Shown here: positions 47,799 through 59,109 of the stretch, in pieces
Layout: each line of letters begins with the position of its first letter
Position numbering within the stretch: the stretch's first letter is position 1
Source: Microbotryomycetes sp. JL201
Taxonomy: Eukaryota; Basidiomycota; Microbotryomycetes
Direction: 5' to 3'
Length of the DNA stretch: 64,000 nucleotides
Assembly (NCBI GenBank): GCA_033819885.1
Contig: JAQYUZ010000013.1
Span: 300,770-364,769, forward strand
Program-made: the position numbers and the translations under genes
Notes under the pieces: generated by a model
What the model saw: the letters and a program-made list of their open reading frames with translations, nothing else
Told to the model about the DNA's origin: nothing
The model's database searches: none

Positions 47799-48796
47799 CT
47801 GCGCCCAAGCGCGTCGTTCTGCACGCAAGCCGCGAAGGGTTCGGCAAAGGGCCACGCGCAGAACGAGGGCGGGCTGGCAGAATGAACGGTCAGCTACCCG
47901 GTAGGGCTCGACGCACACTGACGCACACTCGCACAGCAAATGCCGATCCTAGGGAGCGCTCAGATGGTCGAACCCGGCTGGATGAGGGCAGAGACAGGTA
48001 GCGCCAACAGCCTTAAAAACCCTTGCACGAGCTTTCTGTATCTTCTCGACAGAAATCACTACGATTAGGTCAGTTTGAGGTCTCAATACCTTTCGTCGAA
48101 CCGCTCTTCCTGAGAGTAGAGTATACTACACCCAGAGCTTACCCCACAAAATCCCCTCCGCAGCAGGGTAGGTCCAAGATTAATTCCCAGCGCTGGCGAA
48201 TCAATGTTTCCAGCAGCTGATAGTCTGACAGAGTCTGAACTAGAATGTGAAAAGACATGCATCTGATCTTCAAGCTGACCTTGCTTTCCGTCCTGATTCT
48301 CAAACGAGTATCTAAATATATTCGTTGATCGACATGACCATGCGGCTCTCGACAATCGCTCCCATTCAGCCTCACCATTAATCTCCAACAACAGTCTTCG
48401 CGTCATACAGTTCATCAGACGGTGTACTTTGGCTTACCCTGAATACTTCTGTCGAGACGGCATAAAGCCGCTTGCAGATGCCCATCGACAAACGATCTCG
48501 TGCATGCATGCACCCCATCTCTATCCATCACAATTGGAGCCGGAAACAAAATCACAGCCTCGCAACTAGACGCGGTCGGCCATGCAACGCGGTCGGCCAT
48601 GCTGTGCGATAGCCTAGGTTTGCTGTGGAGCCTGTCACACATTACGAAACAATCGCGCGTTACAACAATTTAGTCTTGCCCAAGCTCGACGTCAGACAAG
48701 AGAAGTGGGCAAGAGCTAGGGAAATCGACCCACAAAGACAAGTCACAAAGGGGAACGGCAGTGTCTGTTTAGAGAAGACCGAGATCTGATCTCGTG
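47799..48796. other. Upstream region of the CENP-B-like gene
   Basis: About 1 kb between two minus-strand genes. A 110-codon ATG-started minus-strand frame (48083-48415) has no family likeness. A 16-bp direct repeat is at 48570-48602. Confidence 0.35.
48570..48602. repeat. 16-bp direct repeat
   Basis: ACGCGGTCGGCCATGC occurs twice, separated by one base (48570-48585 and 48587-48602). Confidence 0.95.
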
Positions 48797-49885
48797 TCAG
48801 CGACCGTTGGCGGTGCTGAGGCTCTCAGTGCCGTTGCTGTTGCCAAAGAGGGTATTTGTTAGAGTTGCTCGACGTGGCAAATGTCTCAGACGCACTAGAT
48901 GGCCGTCAAGTAAACGGTCGGCAACATCGACGGCGGACGCATTGTCAAATATAATCTATGAAGCCTCAAAGATGAGCAATATGTCTCGCCCTGCCACACG
49001 CTAGTGCTTACCGCGGATACAAGCTTCCATCAAACCTGTACAGCTGCAGCACATACGTCTCGTGATGCAGATCGACGGAGATCTCCCAACCATTGTACAG
49101 CTCAAACTGCGAGTAGTATGTCAAGACTTCCGACTGCGGTCCGCAAGGGTCTTGAACCTGAGCAACAGCATCCGCGACAATCAGCGTTTAGTACAAGTAA
49201 AGGGCAGTCGACGACGGATTCTTGCCTGGACACGTCCATCGGACTGAAAGGGGCTAGGATCGAGCGTCAAGGAGCCGTTGCTGTGCAGTGAATACGTGCC
49301 ATGCTGCCAGATGAGGACTGCAGTGCTGCAATGAGGGTCGGAGCCTGCATAGATATCGGTAAGCTGGTTTCCATCAGGAGAAAGTCGGATGTTAGACCAA
49401 CCATTGGCGTTGAAGCGATACTGAGCTTGCTCGAAAAAACCATCATTGGTGAATGAAATAGCAATTCCTGTTGTCGCAGGCGGCGAGAAGGTGCGGTCAG
49501 AGTTGAGAGGGTCGGCAAAGTCCTGCACGACAGCGTGAGAGCGAGTGTCAGAAGCCAGCATGGTGTTTTCAAAACCTCAGTCTTTGGGGTGTGGCGCTTG
49601 CTGCGACGAGCGAAACGCGTACGAGTGCGTGCGTAGTAAAGGGCGGACGTTGCACCGCCCTGCGAATCGCCAAGGGCGTCTTCTAGCGCGTGTGCCCGCG
49701 CGGCAAGGTAGTGACACCAGATTGGGAATGAGTGCAGCACACGTAAGAATAGGGCTCACAGGTCCGGTGATGACAGCGCCCGATCCAGACGACCAAGTGC
49801 CAAACAAAGAAGTCGCGTTGTTCTGTGCCCTCGTGACAGCGAGCGACGCAGCGACGAATAGGGACGCGAACAGTGATCTAACCAT
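48797..49885 (-). CDS. ROT1: ER chaperone Rot1
   Basis: ER protein needed for cell-wall glucan synthesis and folding of glycoproteins. It starts MVRSLFASLFVAASLAVTRA, a signal peptide, then FGTWSSGSGAVITGP, FADPLNSDRTFSPPATTGIA, FTNDGFFEQAQYRF, STAVLIWQHGTYSLHSNGSL, TLDPSPFQSDGRVQ, VQDPCGPQSEVLTYYSQFEL and YVLQLYRFDGSLYPR. These match Rot1 in order and spacing. One intron (49158-49225) is GC-AG. The final exon after the GTAAGC donor near 49011 is uncertain: an acceptor around 48885 would give a short tail ending in a stop at 48797-48799. No C-terminal membrane segment is evident in that reading. Confidence 0.85.
49158..49225 (-). other. CAG|GCAAGA...CAG| GC-AG intron, ROT1
   Basis: 68 bp containing a TACTAAC-like site (TACTAAAC). 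It joins SDGRVQ to VQDPCGPQ. A GTCCAG 6 bp upstream would also keep frame but would delete VQ, which the family retains. Confidence 0.75.
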
Positions 49886-50102
49886 GAGCGCGGGAGAAAG
49901 ACGGCAGCGCAAGGGGTCTTGTTGTGGGAGTCAGGCAAGAGGATAGGCACAGTGAGCGCTCACTCGCGAGTCACAGCCATGCAACACTAGAAAGCAAGAG
50001 GCAGAATTACGAGGCTAGCAGTTGCAATGTGTTCCGTCTCGCTTTTTCTGGACAATTTCGTGTGGACAAGTCGGACAAGTCGGCGCAGATCCCGATCTCG
50101 GC

Positions 50103-52815
50103 TCAGCGCAAAACGCTCGGGCCCTGAGGAAGTGTAGATTTGTCAGATAAGGTCAGCTATGCTGTGAGCAATATTTCACAATAGATGACGAGATTTGCAT
50201 TACCTTGGCCGTTAGCAAATTCGGATCGATGGAACTGACATTGCGAGCGTAAGTCTTCGTCGTTAGAACCTGCGGGAAATGGCGGGTCAGGTCGTACCAT
50301 CGAGTTCTGTTAGATGCTTGATGCTCACTAGCTCGTCGTAGATGATGGCCGGCGCTCGCTTGTTATGAATGCACGAGCCAGGGTGAATATGAATAGTCTG
50401 CGAACGGAAATTAGACAGTGTGATCGAAGCTTTTACACAGACTGACCCTCTGAGACATCAGCTGCTTGTAGGTGCCATCAGCTTGCAGGAGAGCTGTATT
50501 GTTAAATAAACCAGCTACGAGCGATATGAGCACGGATTCGTGCTCTGTATCGTCGGGGTTGCTCGTGTCCCAAGCGAACGACATACGTTCGCAGCGTTCG
50601 CGTAGCTGTTTGCGAGCGTCAAGTACCTGTGTGATGGCACGCACGTTGATAAAGTGTTCTCGACACCATGACTTGCGCTCGGCAACCGGCACATCCTCGT
50701 AAGCTCGCAAGATGTTGAGCAAAGTGAGGTGATCTCCTGTACGATGCATGAATTTGCGACGAGCGGCTGCGGCTGCGTCACGTGTCGCGATAGACTGGTT
50801 CAACAAAGTGTCGCGAGAGCCCAGCAGCGCTACCAGATCAATCACATCGCGTGGACAGCCTTGTTCGAATGATGCCAAAAGAATTCTCGCGTACGATGGC
50901 TCGAGCGGCAACGAAGCCATCTGACGCCCGACAGTCGTGATCTTTCCTTGGCGGTCAATGGCGTCGAGGGCATGCAAGCTGAGCAGGGCGGATTTGACTC
51001 GCGATCGAGCGTCAATATGAGGAAACGGAGAAAAATGCTCGAGGGACTTACTAGCGTCTGTAGCGGGTCGGTCCATGAAAGCGAAATCCCATATCTTGTA
51101 CTGTCCGGCTGCTGCAAGTTGTAGCATCGCAAACGTCAAGCTGACGCGTTGTATTTCGGGTTTTGTAGTCTTGTCTAGTTTTGCAAATGTAGATTCGGGG
51201 TAGAGTCGATAACAGAAACCAGCTGCCTGATTGTTGTCTGATCAAGGCGGGACTCAGGGCGGAATTTTGCCACCAATCTTACCTCGCGGCCAGCTCGTCC
51301 TGTCCGCTGCATAGCAGACGACTGACTGATACTCTCAACAACAAGAGAGTCGATACCTTGAAGCCATACGAGGTAAGCGGCGGTCATTCGTTGAGAATGA
51401 ACAAACTGACCGGCACCGGCATGATATTCCTTCTCCTTGGCGAGACCCGAATCGACGACGTAGCGAATGCCCGGAATGGTGATTGAAGTCTCGGCGACGT
51501 TTGTAGCGAGCACAATCTTACGGGTGCCCTGCGGCGCTGGCAAAAATGCCCTTGCTTGTTCTGTGGGGGATAATTTGGCGTAAAGAGCATGCACCGCCAC
51601 CTGTGAGGGTCCGAATGTAAGTTGACCGGCCACAAAAATGAAAGCAGAACTCACGTCGTCGTGTTTCGGGAACGATGCATGCAAATCCCTCTGGTAAGCT
51701 TGTATGAGCGCTGCAAGGCTCTCGATATCGTCTTGGCCTGCGGCGAGAGAGGAATAGCCACGTCAAGGGGTCTTCGATGTGCATGTATTGGCTGCAAGGC
51801 TGCACCTGGAAGAAATACGAGAACATCTCCCGGCGGACGCTTCATATGAATGGCAAATACGGTTTTAAGGGCGGCGTCGAGGTAGTCTGTCACTGGTTCG
51901 GCCGTATAGTACGTTTTGACAGAATGTTGCCGGCCTTGTACGAAGAGTATCGGAGCACTGCCAACCAACCTATTCAGAAATTCGCGGTTTCAAGTAGGAA
52001 CGGCCGGCGCATACTTATTGAAAAAGTTGCTGAACTTCTCCGCATCAATGGTGGCACTCATGACGACAATTTTAAGCTCTGTAGGATCGCGGCGATATAT
52101 GTTTCCAGTCTGCTTCTCCCCGGCTTTCTGCGTGGATTGTTTGAATTCGGCCGCTTTGACCTTGCGACGCTGTTGGATTATCTTGAGGAAACCCATCAAC
52201 ATGTCCGTCCGCAGGCTGCGCTCGTGGGCCTCGTCAAGCACGACAACATCGTATCGATCAAGCTCCGTGTCTTCGAGCATCTCGGCGAGCAAGGCGCCAT
52301 CTGTCATGTATTTGAGTCGTGTCTGCTTTGTTGACTTATCGTCGAACCTGACCGTGTATCCCACGAGTTTACCTAGCTCGCACCCTGCTTCAGCCGCAAC
52401 GCGGGTGGCGAGAGATGTTGCGGCGACGCGCCTCGGCTGAGTGCAGGCAACGCGTGGCGCAGCTACGGGCACGCATGACCGCAATATAAAGTGCGGGATC
52501 TGTGTTGTTTTACCGGAGCCTGTCTCGCCCAGGACGATGATGGTGTCGTTTGCCGCGATTCCCTCGAGGATTGCCTCTCGCGCTGCGGTTCGAAAGCGTC
52601 AAGAGGTCAGCCGGACTCCGCTCTCTTCGTCTCAATGTCTGGTTCTGGGCGGGCGACAGACCTTGCCATACGGGCAACTGCTCGCGCTGTGTTTGCAAAT
52701 GGCGACGCTCGGCCAACCTCGTTTGCTTTGCGAGTTCAGCGTCAGAATCGACCTTGATACGCTTCGTGGCCCTTGCGTGCTCGTCTTCGTCATCAAATGA
52801 GGCGACGCGTCCCAT
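50103..52815 (-). CDS. DEAH-box RNA helicase (Dhr2/DHX33-like)
   Basis: DExH/DEAH RNA helicase of about 700 residues, probably acting on pre-rRNA or another RNP. The short N-terminus (MGRVASFDDEDEHARATKRI) leads to REQLPVWQ and REAILEGIAAND. Motifs in order are GETGSGKT (I), TQPRRVAATSLATRVA (Ia), DEAH (II, VVVLDEAHERSL), SATIDAEKF (III), VFLPGQDDIE (IV), TNVAETSITIPGIRYVVDSG (V) and QRTGRAGRE (VI), followed by winged-helix, ratchet and OB-fold segments (MASLPLEPSYARILLASFEQ, IHPGSCIHN, PAIIYDELVLTTKTYARNVS). About nine GT-AG introns. The last exon encodes only GPSVLR. The Dhr2/DHX33 assignment rests on overall look and the short N-terminus; DHX35 or DHX40 types are alternatives. Confidence 0.85.
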
Positions 52816-53073
52816 GGCGTCGACTTGGCGCTAAGGGAGATGAGATACTGGCGTGGCCTGGAATTCTTTCCCTGCTCCGCTCGCGTGCGCCCCTCTGCCC
52901 GTGTCAAGCTGCCTCTCGCGATTACATGAGACTGCTCGATCAGTCTGACCTTCGGCAATCCGCTTGGAGGCCGTTCAGATTCTGAGTCTCTCGCGTTACA
53001 CGCGCGTCGCGTCGCGGCAACATCATCATCACCAGCACGTACCGTCTCAAAGGATCAAGCTGCAGTATCTTCT

Positions 53074-56000
53074 ATGGCTCAAGGAATGACAATGCCAACG
53101 CGGGCGGGTAAACGTGATGCCGCCGCTGCATACTCTGCCCTAGCCGATGAGATGCTGCAGCCCACGCTTAAGACAGTATCTGGTTACGATCTCGGGCGCG
53201 TCATCGGTCAAGGACATTTTGGCACTGTCCGTATCGGCGTGCACCGGCTCACAAACACACGTGTCGCCATCAAGCAGCTCCCCAAGGACCCCGCGCCTGA
53301 CCTGCTCTTTCGCGAATTGCAGTTACACAGGCGATTAAGGCATCCACACGTAGTTGCCTTGTACGAAATCATTGCTACGGAGCGAAGTATCTGGCTCGTA
53401 TCGGAATTGTGCACCGGCGGAGAACTATTCGACTATCTCGTCGAGAAGGGACGGCTCGCTCTCGACGAAAGTCGACGCATCCTTGGCCAGCTAGTACTTG
53501 GCGTTGCGTATCTGCACCACAATGGCATCGCTCATCGCGACCTCAAGCTCGAAAACGTCCTGCTTGACGGCGTACTCAACGTCAAAGTTGCCGACCTCGG
53601 CCTGTCGCGTGAATTTGAACAAGGTCGGCTCCTAGATACTTGGGTCGGTACTTTAGGTTACTCCGCCCCAGAAGTCCTTGCAGGCAAGCGCTATCTCGGT
53701 CACGGTAGGCAAATAGTCTACAGCCGTTACGAGGCGCCAAGCCAACTATGCGCTCCCTGCAGAAATCGACATATGGTCAATAGGCGTGATTTTCCATGCT
53801 CTACTGACTGGTGAATTGCCGTTCGACGATGACAACGACGAGCTGGTCAAAGCAAAAATCCTTAGTGGCGAATACTCGCCTCCGTCATGGCTTGATGAAG
53901 GCACGTATCTTGGCACAGAGTGATTGTCATGTGCTTGCCTGACGTCATCCTTGTTGCATCCCTTACAGATTGCAAGTCCCTACTCAGTTCCATTCTTGTC
54001 TTGGAACCGCGTCATAGGCCGCAACTACGAGACATTCTGGTGCATCCATTCTTCACTAGGCGTCCGCTTTCGCATGAGCACGGTCTTGCTTCTCCCAATA
54101 TGTCCCATGGGGAACCCGCTAGGGATCGTGCTAGTACCATTCCGGAAGCACTCGAACTCAAGTGCTCAACTCCGGCCAGCGAAAACCTGTCCCATTCGCC
54201 AGAATTGTCGCCATCGTCTCGCACATCAGCCGCGTGGACAAAAACGAGCACTGCTTCCCGTGGTCTTACTGCTCCTCTACTGCAACGAACAGTGTCGTCT
54301 TCTTCTTCGAATGCATCGCTTGCCAGTCACAATTCGATTCCTTCTCCGAGTCGTACGCCTTCACGGACAAAGCGACCTTCGTTCTCGTCAGTCATATCTG
54401 AGCGTGCACACGTGCCTTCGCTCGATGAGGAGGTGGAAGCACAAACGCCTGTAGACTACCGCAGTTATTTGTCTTTCGACGAGCAGTTGCCTTTTACGTC
54501 TCCAAGTGATGGAGAATTGCTCAATTCGCTGGGCTCTGCCGGCTTGGAAACTTGTCAAATTCGTCACTCGGTTTTGACTCACGCTTGCGACGCGTCGTCG
54601 GCACTCTGGTGGATAGTCAGAACGAAGACGCTCGAGCGCCGAGCACCTGCCGCTTTACCTTCTCGACAGTCTTCAGTACGCCAACCAAACCACCGCCCTC
54701 ACTCCAGTCCGCTCGATGGACAAGAGGATCCTGCTCTGTCACACGAGAGCTTGCTTCGTACACCGAAACGTCGAAATGACCAGGAGGCTCTCGCCACCAC
54801 ACCGACAGCTCGCGCTCTCTCTCTGGAACCCTCTGATCCTGTCCTGATTCAAGCGGCAGACTTTGTTGCAGAAATGCAGACTGCCGGTCCATCAAAGCTT
54901 AATGGAGACCCAGATCCCGGATCAGACCCTTGGCTCGAGAGCTCGCCTCCAACGCCACAGCGATACCGATCGAGCAGTATTAATATGGTAGGAAAGCTCT
55001 TTCCACGTAAATCGTCCCTTTCGGGCGATTTGGCTTCCGAATCATCTGAAGTTGCTGGAGAACGCACTGCCAGCCGGCCTAGCAGCTCCTTGATTGGAAG
55101 CAGTAGAGGCCAGTCTGGCAAGCAGGCAAAAAAGATCCTGATGCAGCTCAAACTCTGGTTCGCTCCCAACGAGCAGCAGCAAGCTACTCTGCGACGCTCC
55201 ACTTCCGCGCGCCAGAGAAGCCTGGCCAGGGGGGGCTCTACTGGACCAAATCGCAGCAGAGCCAGCCACACTCCTCGACCAGCATCTGTTGGTCTCTCGC
55301 GCCGCTCTTCCCTCGCAAGTGCCAGCAGACAAGCCGTCAAGCCCAGTTCGGCCCCAAAGAGGAGAGCCAGCAACGCTAGCCACTTGTCAACAGACCGCTC
55401 AAGACCTGCTTCCATTCGATCTCTGCCGACGCAAGATGCGGCTCACCTCGCTCATCAGCCTTGGACAGCGTCCAAAACGACAAAAGCAGATGCGATTCTT
55501 GCACCTCCTATGTCTTTGGCAGCCCCAACTCTGAAGGCACCGTCTTTAGCGGCCAGGCATACACCGACTTCGACCACTGTACACAAAAGACGAGCGAGCA
55601 CGGGCCAGCACCGCCGAACACACTCGCGTCATCCGTCTTCAGCGTCGTCTATCGGTACTCGACGTTCTTCGGCGTCTTCAGACGACGATCGCGAAGGTGA
55701 CACATCAGCCGAACCGCGAGAACCTGTCATCGCTGAAGAAGCGGACGCCCTAGGCGATGTCAATTTATCCAATGAGATATCAGAGAGGTTTGCTCTGAGA
55801 GACAGCGTTATAGACACAACTGACCAGCCCAGTCGCACAACATCCGTCGTCTCGTTGACATCGCTGGACTCGAGCCAAGGTCGCAGTAACGCGGTCTTTA
55901 CGGCGCATAGGACGCACCATTTGTTTGGCCATCCGACTCAGCCGTCCTCGTCTTTCGCCGCGTCACCCAGGACTCATCGCTCTAGCAAGCCCGCGTCAAG

Positions 56001-56301
56001 TCGGACAGGCGCTGCAAAATCATACATACGAGACGTTTTCTCGCGTGCCGACGACGGAGAATGGGTTGATGATGACCTGAGTGCATTCGGAAGCGGGTTT
56101 GGCCAGAAACAGCAGACGGACCACCTGACTTCAACATCAGATCCCGCGCTGAAAGGTAGTCCAGCGCCAAAATCGGCCATCAATGTTTTTGAGAGCCGGT
56201 ACCGTGGTCTGAATGGTGCCGTCTCGGGAGAGCCTGCGCAAAAGATCAGGGGCGGCGGCTCAACGGCGATTTTCGAGGAAGACGAGGCTGAAACTGATTG
56301 A
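53074..56301 (+). CDS. AMPK/Snf1-related Ser/Thr protein kinase with long disordered tail
   Basis: Three exons (53074-53698, 53763-53900, 53969-56301) give 1031 residues. The kinase domain occupies roughly residues 35-300: GQGHFGTV (P-loop), VAIKQL (catalytic Lys), FRELQLHRRL (alpha-C Glu), HRDLKLENVLL (catalytic loop), VADLGLSREF (DFG motif changed to DLG), SAPEVL (APE), DIWSIGVIFHALLTGELPFD and RPQLRDILVHPFF. The remaining ~730 residues are Ser/Arg/Pro-rich, without a recognised domain, apart from some basic stretches (KQAKKILMQLKLWF). This layout resembles fungal Hsl1/Kin4-type or Hunk-like kinases, but I cannot assign an orthologue. The second intron (53901-53968) is GC-AG. Its stop is only 33 bp from the CTU2 stop. 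Confidence 0.85.
53901..53968 (+). other. GAAG|GCACGT...CAG| GC-AG intron, kinase gene
   Basis: 68 bp with CCTGACG before the acceptor. It joins SWLDE to DCKSLLSSILVLEP, the conserved kinase subdomain X-XI. The GT three bases further is in the wrong phase. Confidence 0.9.
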
Positions 56302-56334
56302 AACACACTCGGAATGCATGCAATTCATATGTGT

Positions 56335-58093
56335 TCAAACGTCATCTTCTATGAGAAAGTCATCAATCTCTTTCCGCAGACGATCCATTGGGTTGGCCGC
56401 TTCCTCCTGATTTCGTATGATCACGCCATAAACATGGCGGGGTAACGGCATCAGGCGGAGCGCAGAATGCTCTCGAGGTGGGCCTTTGGGGTTTTGCATA
56501 ACGAGCAGGCACGAGTAGCACAGCAAAGGCGTAAGCTTAAGGTCGCGGTTATCGTCCTTTCCCAAAGAGTCATCAGCAGCCGATGTTCCAAGGGCTGTCT
56601 GAGCAGGCTGGTCAAACTTTGATATCGTGATTGCGTAGCGCCAATTCCATGCTCCTTGCTGACTGGGCAACCCGCACACTGGACAAACGTGAGTTTGTGT
56701 ATTCTTGGCGGCTGACCTCATGCCGAGCTTCTGAGACGTGCGAAGGATTGTCGGAACGGTCGACGGAAATTCGGCGTCGAGCCCAACAATGAATTCTGCA
56801 TTCCTTGTAAACGAGATGCACTCGACAAGTCAAGGGTCAACTCACCCTCAACTAAGGCTTCAACGCCGGCTGACTTTGCAGGCAAGCGAGCGGCCCGCCC
56901 CTCGACGGATGAACCGTTTGATATATTTTTGAATCGTAGGTAATAGGCTACTTCCTTCGACAGCAGAGCGCTCATGGGTCGAGAGATCATGATGTACCCA
57001 TCCAAGCCATCCCCTGAGTTCCAGCTGGCGGCAATCTCTTCTCCTATAGCATAACCTCGACCTTGAGCTATTCCGCTGACACACTTAACAGCCAATCTTG
57101 TCGCCGTTTCGCCCGTAAAAAGAATCTCGCACCCAAGCCTCTTTGCATGATATCGCAACAAGGTGTGCACCAGCGCTGCATGTAGCGTTGAGATTGATGT
57201 TGCACTGTGCATCTCCGTGGCCAAGAATGATAGAAGGCGGTCCTGAGCTGACGCCTGTGACGTGGAAGGAACCACGGGCAGAGACACGTCGTCGAGCTGT
57301 GCCATCCATGCTACATCATTTGTGACTTCGAAAGCATCTTCCAACTTTGCTATGTGTAGCCGAAACGGCGTTGATGCGACGGCTGCTCGGATTTCTGCGA
57401 GCGATGGACCCTGAATGAATGGAACAGTCTAATCAGCCAACGTTCTCATTCGTCCACTCTTCGACAGACACTCTGCCCGACATAGGCACTCTCATCAATG
57501 TACAGTACGTCCACAGACTCATACGGTGTGACAACGATGTGACGTGGGTCGCGTGCGGCCGTGGCGGCGCCGGACGGAAAGTGGTGCGCAATCATATCCA
57601 GCATTGCACTGGCAGTGGCAGTGGTCAGTACAGCACCTGTGTGTCCAGAGTCTTGTCGTCCCGGCGCACCGTGAGCCCGGTCCACCGGAGTAGGCCAGCA
57701 GAGCGCGTGATCGCTTGTTGCCACGCTTCTGTCCCTGAAGCTGGTCATGTTCTGCGCCTAGCTTGCTCCTGTTGCGGGCTGGCTCCGTCGACTTCTTGTA
57801 CTGAGAATGAACGTGATCCAAAAAGTGACGTCTAGTGGCTCGCTCGGTCAGAAATGAAATCCAAGTCTTGCGCTCGCGCTTGAAACCTTACTGGCAGTAG
57901 TTGGTCTCTCTGACTACAACACTGGGTTGGTCCGAGCACCTCACGCATTTGGGTGTGCTACCAGAAAGCCGCACTGTAGGCAAGCGGCAAACGGAGCTCT
58001 CAGTGGAGGGAGCTCGACTGAAGCTTGCGTACTCGTTGATGACGTACAAGAACGCTGCAGGCCCAAGTCGTGCTGATCTCTGGCGCATGACAT
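56335..58093 (-). CDS. CTU2: Cytoplasmic tRNA 2-thiolation protein Ctu2/Ncs2
   Basis: With Ctu1/Ncs6, adds the 2-thio group to wobble uridine 34 of tRNA Lys, Glu and Gln. The start ATG at 58093 (MSCARDQHDLGLQRS) is linked through a GTACGT intron to CVRCSDQPSVVVRETNYCQ, the N-terminal CxxC zinc motif. Then HFLDHVHSQYKKS, and RALLAYSGGPGSRAMLDMIA after an intron near 57615-57668 gives the PP-loop-like SGGPGSR. Further pieces are VDVLYIDESA, KLEDAFEVTNDVAW, LLRYHAKRLGCEILFTGETA, GRGYAIGEEIAA, FPSTVPTILRTSQKLG and VCPVCGLPSQQGAWNW, the C-terminal CxxC motif. About six short introns are needed, all apparently GT-AG. Confidence 0.85.
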
Positions 58094-58268
58094 GTTCCCT
58101 GGATTGGGGTTTGAGCGCACAAGAGAAAACATGCGGCCGGTCGCGTCCTTTTTCATTTACGAACCATCGCCCGACAAGCGCAAATCGCAAGGCGGCGACT
58201 CGACCAAACTTCTATTGCTTGCTCATCCGTGTTTGCGTTACCGCGACCTCCAAAAAGAGGCATAGGAC

Positions 58269-58903
58269 AGTGAGGCACCAGCCTAGCGTGACGACCAGGA
58301 GAGCGCAGGCCGCACACAGCACATCCACAGCCGCGCGTCTGGCAGTTGGGTCTCAGTGACTGACATTTGTCTTTCTGGGCAGTGGTTAAAATCACCGACG
58401 TCAAGGATGAGGACGAGTGGTCCGATTCATCGAGCGTAGTCGACAGTGTCGACGCCGAAGAGGATGGCATGTCAGACTCTGAATTTGCTCTGTATGACCC
58501 AAGTCAGGAGACAGTTAGAGATCGCCTATACGCGCTCAAAGACATAGTCCCGCCTGAGACGCGCAAGTCGATCACGGATTCTGTCTCGACTCTCGCTGGA
58601 TGGTCGAAGTGGACTGTCTCGAAAATCGGTTCAGCTGCATGGATTACCACAACAAGCGCTTTGGTAGTCGGTTTGCCGCTGATGCTCAGCATTGAAGGCG
58701 AAGCCGCCATCGTTCAGCAGGAGAAGGACTACCTGGGACAAGTACGTGCTTCTGTCGTCGAAGGCATGGACTTGTACAATGCGGTTCCGCACTGACTTGT
58801 GTCGTGCCACGTGCAGGCTGCCGCGACACAGCAGCAAAATGCAGCCAGTGGCGTCTCGGCGACGACAACTGCCGCCGCCGGCGTTGTTCCGGCTGGCTTC
58901 TGA
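58269..58903 (+). CDS. TOM22: Mitochondrial import receptor subunit Tom22
   Basis: Central receptor of the TOM complex, anchored once in the outer membrane. The protein (148 residues) has an acidic N-terminal receptor domain (VKITDVKDEDEWSDSSSVVD, EEDGMSDSEFALYD), the signature ETVRDRLYALKDIVPPETRK, and a transmembrane region (SKIGSAAWITTTSALVVGLP LMLSIEGEA split here by a space). The C-terminal exon (58817-58903) is Ala/Gln/Thr-rich and ends VVPAGF. The only good start joins an A at 58269, before a GTGAGG donor, with TG at 58383-58384 after a TTCTGGGCAG acceptor, so the ATG is split by a 113-bp intron. An undetected upstream coding exon would be the alternative. Confidence 0.85.
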
Positions 58904-59109
58904 ACCTTTCTTCCACTCTTGTTCTTGTCTGTTCTGCAACGTTCCATTTGTAAATATGGCGCTTTCTCGTCCCATCTTAGCTCCTTCCGATTCCTTGATT
59001 ACTATGGGCTTATCGTGCTGCCACAGTGCCGAGATGTGAGAACGAACGACACAAATTAACGTGACGTAGACAAATCATCATGAGTGCCTAGTGACGCCCT
59101 CTGAGTGGC

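Noticed and set aside
47628-47885. Plus-strand frame with a hydrophobic leader (LLLWLLVLVLLFPVV)
   Set aside because: It is the antisense of the Gln/His-rich N-terminus of the CENP-B-like gene; CAG/CAC-rich codons read as Leu/Val on the other strand.
48083-48415. 110-codon minus-strand ATG frame
   Set aside because: No family likeness and isolated; too short to call.
48570-48602. 16-bp direct repeat as a mobile-element footprint
   Set aside because: Only one base separates the copies and no terminal inverted repeats or transposase lie nearby; simple local duplication is enough.
57600-57680. Possible 49-bp intron or GC donor within the CTU2 SGG motif
   Set aside because: A longer GT-AG intron restores SGGPGSRAMLDMI, matching the family, so the shorter or GC alternatives were dropped.
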